From: an uncultured Bacilli bacterium
GTDB taxonomy: Bacteria; Bacillota_I; Bacilli_A; RF39; UBA660
Assembly: GCA_934090595.1 (NCBI GenBank)
Contig: CAKOJO010000020.1
Location: forward strand, 1 to 17,627
Reading direction: 5' to 3'
DNA: 17,627 bases
In this document: positions 15,351 to 17,627 of the stretch, piece after piece
How positions within the stretch are numbered: position 1 is the first letter of the stretch
How the letters are laid out: each line of letters begins with the position of its first letter
Made by a program: the position numbers and the translations under genes
The notes under the pieces: generated by a model
The model's database searches: none
Told to the model about the DNA's origin: nothing
Seen by the model: the letters and a program-made list of their open reading frames with translations, nothing else

Positions 15351-16379
15351 ATGGCTAAAAAAGAAGAAAATAAGACATTAGATCAAGTAATGGCTGATAT
15401 TGAAAAACAATTTGGAAAAGGTTCAATTATGAAACTTGGTGAACAAAAACATATGGAAGTTGAAACTACTTCATCTGGATCATTAATGCTAGATATAGCG
15501 TTAGGAGTAAATGGTTTTCCTAAAGGAAGAATAATTGAAATATTTGGACCTGAATCAAGTGGTAAGACTACGGTTGCACTTCATGCAATTGCAGAGGTAC
15601 AAAAAAAGGGAGGACGTGCAGCATTTATAGATGCAGAACATGCACTTGATCCTGTTTATGCTAAAAAGTTAGGAGTAAACATTAATGAATTATTATTATC
15701 ACAACCCGATACTGGTGAACAAGCATTAGAAATATGTGAAGCATTAGTTAGAAGTGAAGTTGTTGATATAATTGTAATCGATTCGGTAGCGGCATTAGTA
15801 CCAAAGGCTGAAATTGAAGGCGAAATGGGGGATTCTCATGTTGGACTTCAAGCAAGACTTATGTCACAAGCATTAAGAAAGTTAAGTGGTACAATTAGTA
15901 AGACTAATACTACTGCTATATTTATTAATCAACTAAGAGAAAAAGTAGGAGTTATGTTTGGTAATCCTGAAACCACACCTGGAGGAAGGGCTCTTAAGTT
16001 TTACTCAACAATCAGACTTGATGTAAGACGTGGTGAACAAATTAAAAATGGTGATACAGTTGTGGGTGCTAAAACTAATATTAAAGTAGTAAAGAATAAA
16101 GTTGCTCCTCCATTTAAGACTGCTTGTGTTGAAATTATGTATGGAACAGGTATATCTAAAGAGGGAGAAATTATTGATTTAGCAGTTGATGCCGATATTG
16201 TTGATAAAAGTGGAGCTTGGTATTCTTATAATGGAGAACGTATTGGTCAAGGTAAAGAAAATGTTAAGACTCTTTTAAGAAGTAATCCTAAGTTAAGAGA
16301 TGAATTAGAAAAGAAAGTAAGAGATTTTTATAGTAATAAAAATGATGTTGTAACTGAAAAAGAAAAGAAAACTGAGTAG
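15351..16379 (+). CDS. recA: Recombinase RecA
   Basis: 342 residues, a normal length. The DNA-dependent ATPase drives homologous strand exchange and co-protease activation of LexA. Visible elements: N-terminal polymerisation region, Walker A GPESSGKT (66-73), the catalytic glutamate in FIDAEHALD, Walker B IIVIDSVAALVPKAE, the L1 loop region GEMGDSHVGLQARLMSQALRK, TTAIFINQLREKVGVMFGNPETTPGG with the L2 loop, and a lysine/glutamate-rich tail. It has its own promoter and a terminator that starts inside the stop codon. There is no intein or truncation. It is co-directional with pgsA upstream and the toxin-antitoxin pair downstream, but each is an independent unit. Confidence 0.97.
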   Translation: MAKKEENKTLDQVMADIEKQFGKGSIMKLGEQKHMEVETTSSGSLMLDIALGVNGFPKGRIIEIFGPESSGKTTVALHAIAEVQKKGGRAAFIDAEHALDPVYAKKLGVNINELLLSQPDTGEQALEICEALVRSEVVDIIVIDSVAALVPKAEIEGEMGDSHVGLQARLMSQALRKLSGTISKTNTTAIFINQLREKVGVMFGNPETTPGGRALKFYSTIRLDVRRGEQIKNGDTVVGAKTNIKVVKNKVAPPFKTACVEIMYGTGISKEGEIIDLAVDADIVDKSGAWYSYNGERIGQGKENVKTLLRSNPKLRDELEKKVRDFYSNKNDVVTEKEKKTE

Positions 16380-16396
16380 ATTTATTTCTACTTTTT
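16375..16396 (+). terminator. Terminator of recA (first copy of a 21-nt repeat)
   Basis: AGTAGA (16375-16380), loop TTTATT, TCTACT (16387-16392) and a T-run to 16396; the recA stop TAG lies in the stem. Positions 16376-16396 are repeated exactly at 17493-17513, after the toxin gene. Confidence 0.7.
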
Positions 16397-16400
16397 CTTA

Positions 16401-16446
16401 TTATAACTTGTTAGGTAATGACTTTTTATTACTAGTTTGTTATAAT
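16401..16446 (+). promoter_or_regulatory. Promoter and dyad operator candidate of the toxin-antitoxin operon
   Basis: An extended -10 (TG at 16438-16439, TATAAT at 16441-16446) with a weak -35 ATGACT 17 nt upstream. It is embedded in a nested inverted repeat: TTATAAC (16401-16407) and GTAAT (16415-16419) on the left, ATTAC (16428-16432) and GTTATAA (16439-16445) on the right. A dyad covering a core promoter is the typical place for autoregulation by an antitoxin. Whether this antitoxin binds DNA is unknown. Confidence 0.45.
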
Positions 16447-16465
16447 ATGAGTAAGGAGGTGTTTT

Positions 16466-17092
16466 ATGGATAAGACATTGATGATTGCTAAATGGTTTTG
16501 TGAAAATAATGTTACAGTTAAGACTAATTCATATGATGGTAATGTTTTATTAAATAAGTTATGTTATTATTCTAAGGCAATGTTTTTAGCGCTTGGTAAT
16601 GATATCATACATAAAGATATTGAGGCATGGAAGAATGGTCCTGTTTTACCGTTCGTATATGGTAAATATAGGTATGATGATTTATTAAATCTTGATTGTG
16701 ATATTGATTTATCCGATGATGAGGTTAAAGTATTAAAAATTATTAATAGAGTGTATGGATATTTTAATGCTAAGGATATTTCTAAACAAACTCATGAAGA
16801 AGAACCTTGGAAAGCATTGAGTGACAAGGTTCTAAAACAACTTAATCCTAAAATTACTGATAATGCTATATTAGATGAGTATAAGGATGAGATGTTGGAA
16901 ATATATGATTTCTATAAAGATGAAGAATTAGATGAAAAGCTTGAAATTATTAATGGAAGGTATTTTTTTATTTCTTCTGATACAGTACTTACTGAAGATG
17001 AGTACAATGAACTTGTTAATATGAAATATGATGATGATAATGTAACATACTATGTTTCCAGAGATAGTGAGGGTAATTTGATGGTGTATTAA
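16466..17092 (+). CDS. Panacea/SocA-type (DUF4065) antitoxin
   Basis: 208 residues. The N-terminal ~125 residues match the Panacea domain, named for the SocA antitoxin of Caulobacter and known for neutralising many unrelated toxins: IAKWFCENN, LLNKLCYYSKAMFLALGNDIIHKDIEAWKNGPVLPFVYGKYR, and a later helix with EEPWKAL. The C-terminal part (about 125-208) is acidic and includes YYVSRDSEGNLMVY; I cannot assign it. AAGGAGG (16453-16459) lies 6 nt before the ATG, and a promoter with a dyad is just upstream. The stop overlaps the start of the next gene (TAATG at 17090-17094), the classic layout of antitoxin before toxin. The antitoxin role is inferred from the family and the layout. Confidence 0.75.
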   Translation: MDKTLMIAKWFCENNVTVKTNSYDGNVLLNKLCYYSKAMFLALGNDIIHKDIEAWKNGPVLPFVYGKYRYDDLLNLDCDIDLSDDEVKVLKIINRVYGYFNAKDISKQTHEEEPWKALSDKVLKQLNPKITDNAILDEYKDEMLEIYDFYKDEELDEKLEIINGRYFFISSDTVLTEDEYNELVNMKYDDDNVTYYVSRDSEGNLMVY

Positions 17093-17487
17093 TGTTTTTA
17101 GAAAAACAAGATATTATAAATCTTAAAAATATAATATATAAAGATATTAATAAAATTGATCTTTCACTATCAGGACATCCAGTATTAATTATTTGTGTTA
17201 CAGAGACTCATTTTTATTACTTGACTATTTCTAGTTCTAGTAATAAAACCTTGCATAGAAATGTTAATCAACATTTTATATTGAAGAAGAATAGGGATAA
17301 TGGGTTAAAGGCTCCGATGAACTACATTAATTTAAAAAATATTTATAAGCAAGAAGTTAATAGTTATATTCCATATGGATTTGTTAACAATTTATTATTT
17401 AAGAAGATAATTAGTGCTTTAGAATATTATCAAGAAAATGTAGTGATGGATAATCTTTATTTAGAAGTGAAAAACAAAATAAGATAA
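17092..17487 (+). CDS. Probable toxin partner of the Panacea antitoxin (PemK/MazF-like?)
   Basis: 131 residues, basic, with no signal or membrane helix. Its ATG overlaps the antitoxin stop by one base, so translation is coupled. LSGHPVLIICVTETHFYYLTISSSSN and PMNYINLKNIYKQEV are reminiscent of PemK/MazF-type endoribonucleases, in which a G-x-P-V-(L/V)-I strand is followed by a Thr/Ser strand and an NL-x-x-IY segment. The resemblance is by eye only. If correct, it would cleave RNA and inhibit growth when freed from the antitoxin. Size, order and coupling support a toxin role whatever the fold. Confidence 0.5.
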   Translation: MFLEKQDIINLKNIIYKDINKIDLSLSGHPVLIICVTETHFYYLTISSSSNKTLHRNVNQHFILKKNRDNGLKAPMNYINLKNIYKQEVNSYIPYGFVNNLLFKKIISALEYYQENVVMDNLYLEVKNKIR

Positions 17488-17492
17488 TTTAG

Positions 17493-17514
17493 GTAGATTT
17501 ATTTCTACTTTTTT
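17493..17514 (+). terminator. Terminator of the toxin-antitoxin operon (second copy of the recA terminator)
   Basis: GTAGA (17493-17497), loop TTTATT, TCTAC (17504-17508) and six T. Positions 17493-17513 are identical to 16376-16396. The two copies bracket the whole toxin-antitoxin cassette as direct repeats about 1.1 kb apart. Confidence 0.7.
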
Positions 17515-17524
17515 CTTTTGGTAA

Positions 17525-17553
17525 TTGACATAGATTATTATTTTTTGTAAAAT
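17525..17553 (+). promoter_or_regulatory. Strong sigma-A-type promoter at the window end
   Basis: Perfect TTGACA (17525-17530), a 17-nt spacer and TAAAAT (17548-17553). Start is near 17560. Only about 65 nt of transcript precede a terminator. Confidence 0.65.
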
Positions 17554-17559
17554 CTCACG

Positions 17560-17627
17560 TTTGACACTTTTAGTATATTAAAACCTCACAAATCCTTGTC
17601 ACATAATGGTTTGCGAGGTTTTTGTTT
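17560..17627 (+). ncRNA. Candidate small RNA or terminated leader
   Basis: The predicted transcript is almost entirely a terminator-like hairpin: AAAACCTC (17580-17587) pairs with GAGGTTTT (17615-17622). After one A-C mismatch the stem continues with six more pairs (CAAATC with GGTTTG), then a 13-nt loop, and it ends in TTTTTGTTT. It could be a ~65-nt small RNA, or an attenuated leader of a gene that begins beyond the window. No ORF of useful size is present in it. Confidence 0.35.

Noticed and set aside
1..17627. CRISPR array, tRNA genes, insertion sequences, prophage genes
   Set aside because: No regularly spaced repeats, no cloverleaf-type sequence, no transposase, integrase or phage structural gene were seen on either strand.

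Overview
This is an AT-rich chromosomal segment (roughly three quarters A+T) of a Firmicutes/Bacilli-type bacterium using the standard bacterial code (TGA is a stop). Its housekeeping set is typical of low-GC Bacilli: ezrA, dnaD-nth, a cca-type nucleotidyltransferase, HU, gpsB beside a class-B RNase P RNA, and rodZ-like-pgsA-recA. AT content, the shortened RodZ-like protein, the missing cinA between pgsA and recA, and the surface proteins suggest an uncultured, gut-associated Bacilli lineage near Erysipelotrichia/RF39. That placement is inference.

Layout. 1-1283: an HD-domain hydrolase, a small unknown protein, then a short promoter-hairpin-terminator unit. 1284-4903: ezrA, followed 14 nt later by a membrane-anchored surface protein. 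This protein has an FGE/C-type-lectin-like C-terminus that looks like the variable region of a diversity-generating retroelement (DGR). Its 5' end carries a run of ten G that breaks the frame from the good start codon, so expression is probably phase-variable. 5009-7495 (minus): cca, dnaD, nth. 7497-7772 (minus): HU. 7912-13307 (minus): three envelope genes, namely a polysaccharide deacetylase, a secreted glucosaminidase ending in a dockerin, and immediately downstream a membrane-anchored protein beginning with a cohesin-like domain. 13382-16396 (plus): gpsB, rnpB, rodZ-like, pgsA, recA. 16401-17513: a Panacea/SocA-type antitoxin with a small overlapping probable toxin gene, bracketed by two copies of the same 21-nt terminator. 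17525-17627: a strong promoter followed within about 70 nt by a terminator, either a small RNA or the leader of a gene beyond the window.

Together the genes cover division control (ezrA, gpsB, rodZ-like), envelope building and remodelling (pgsA, deacetylase, glucosaminidase with its probable anchor), DNA replication and repair (dnaD, nth, recA, HU) and RNA processing (rnpB, cca). The accessory parts are the diversified surface protein and the toxin-antitoxin pair. The most notable observation is that one surface gene appears to have two diversification layers: on/off slippage at a G tract and targeted hypermutation of the C-terminal binding face. No reverse transcriptase or template repeat is visible here, so any DGR machinery must lie elsewhere. 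The second notable observation is a probable cohesin-dockerin pair that would tether a cell-wall hydrolase to the cell surface.
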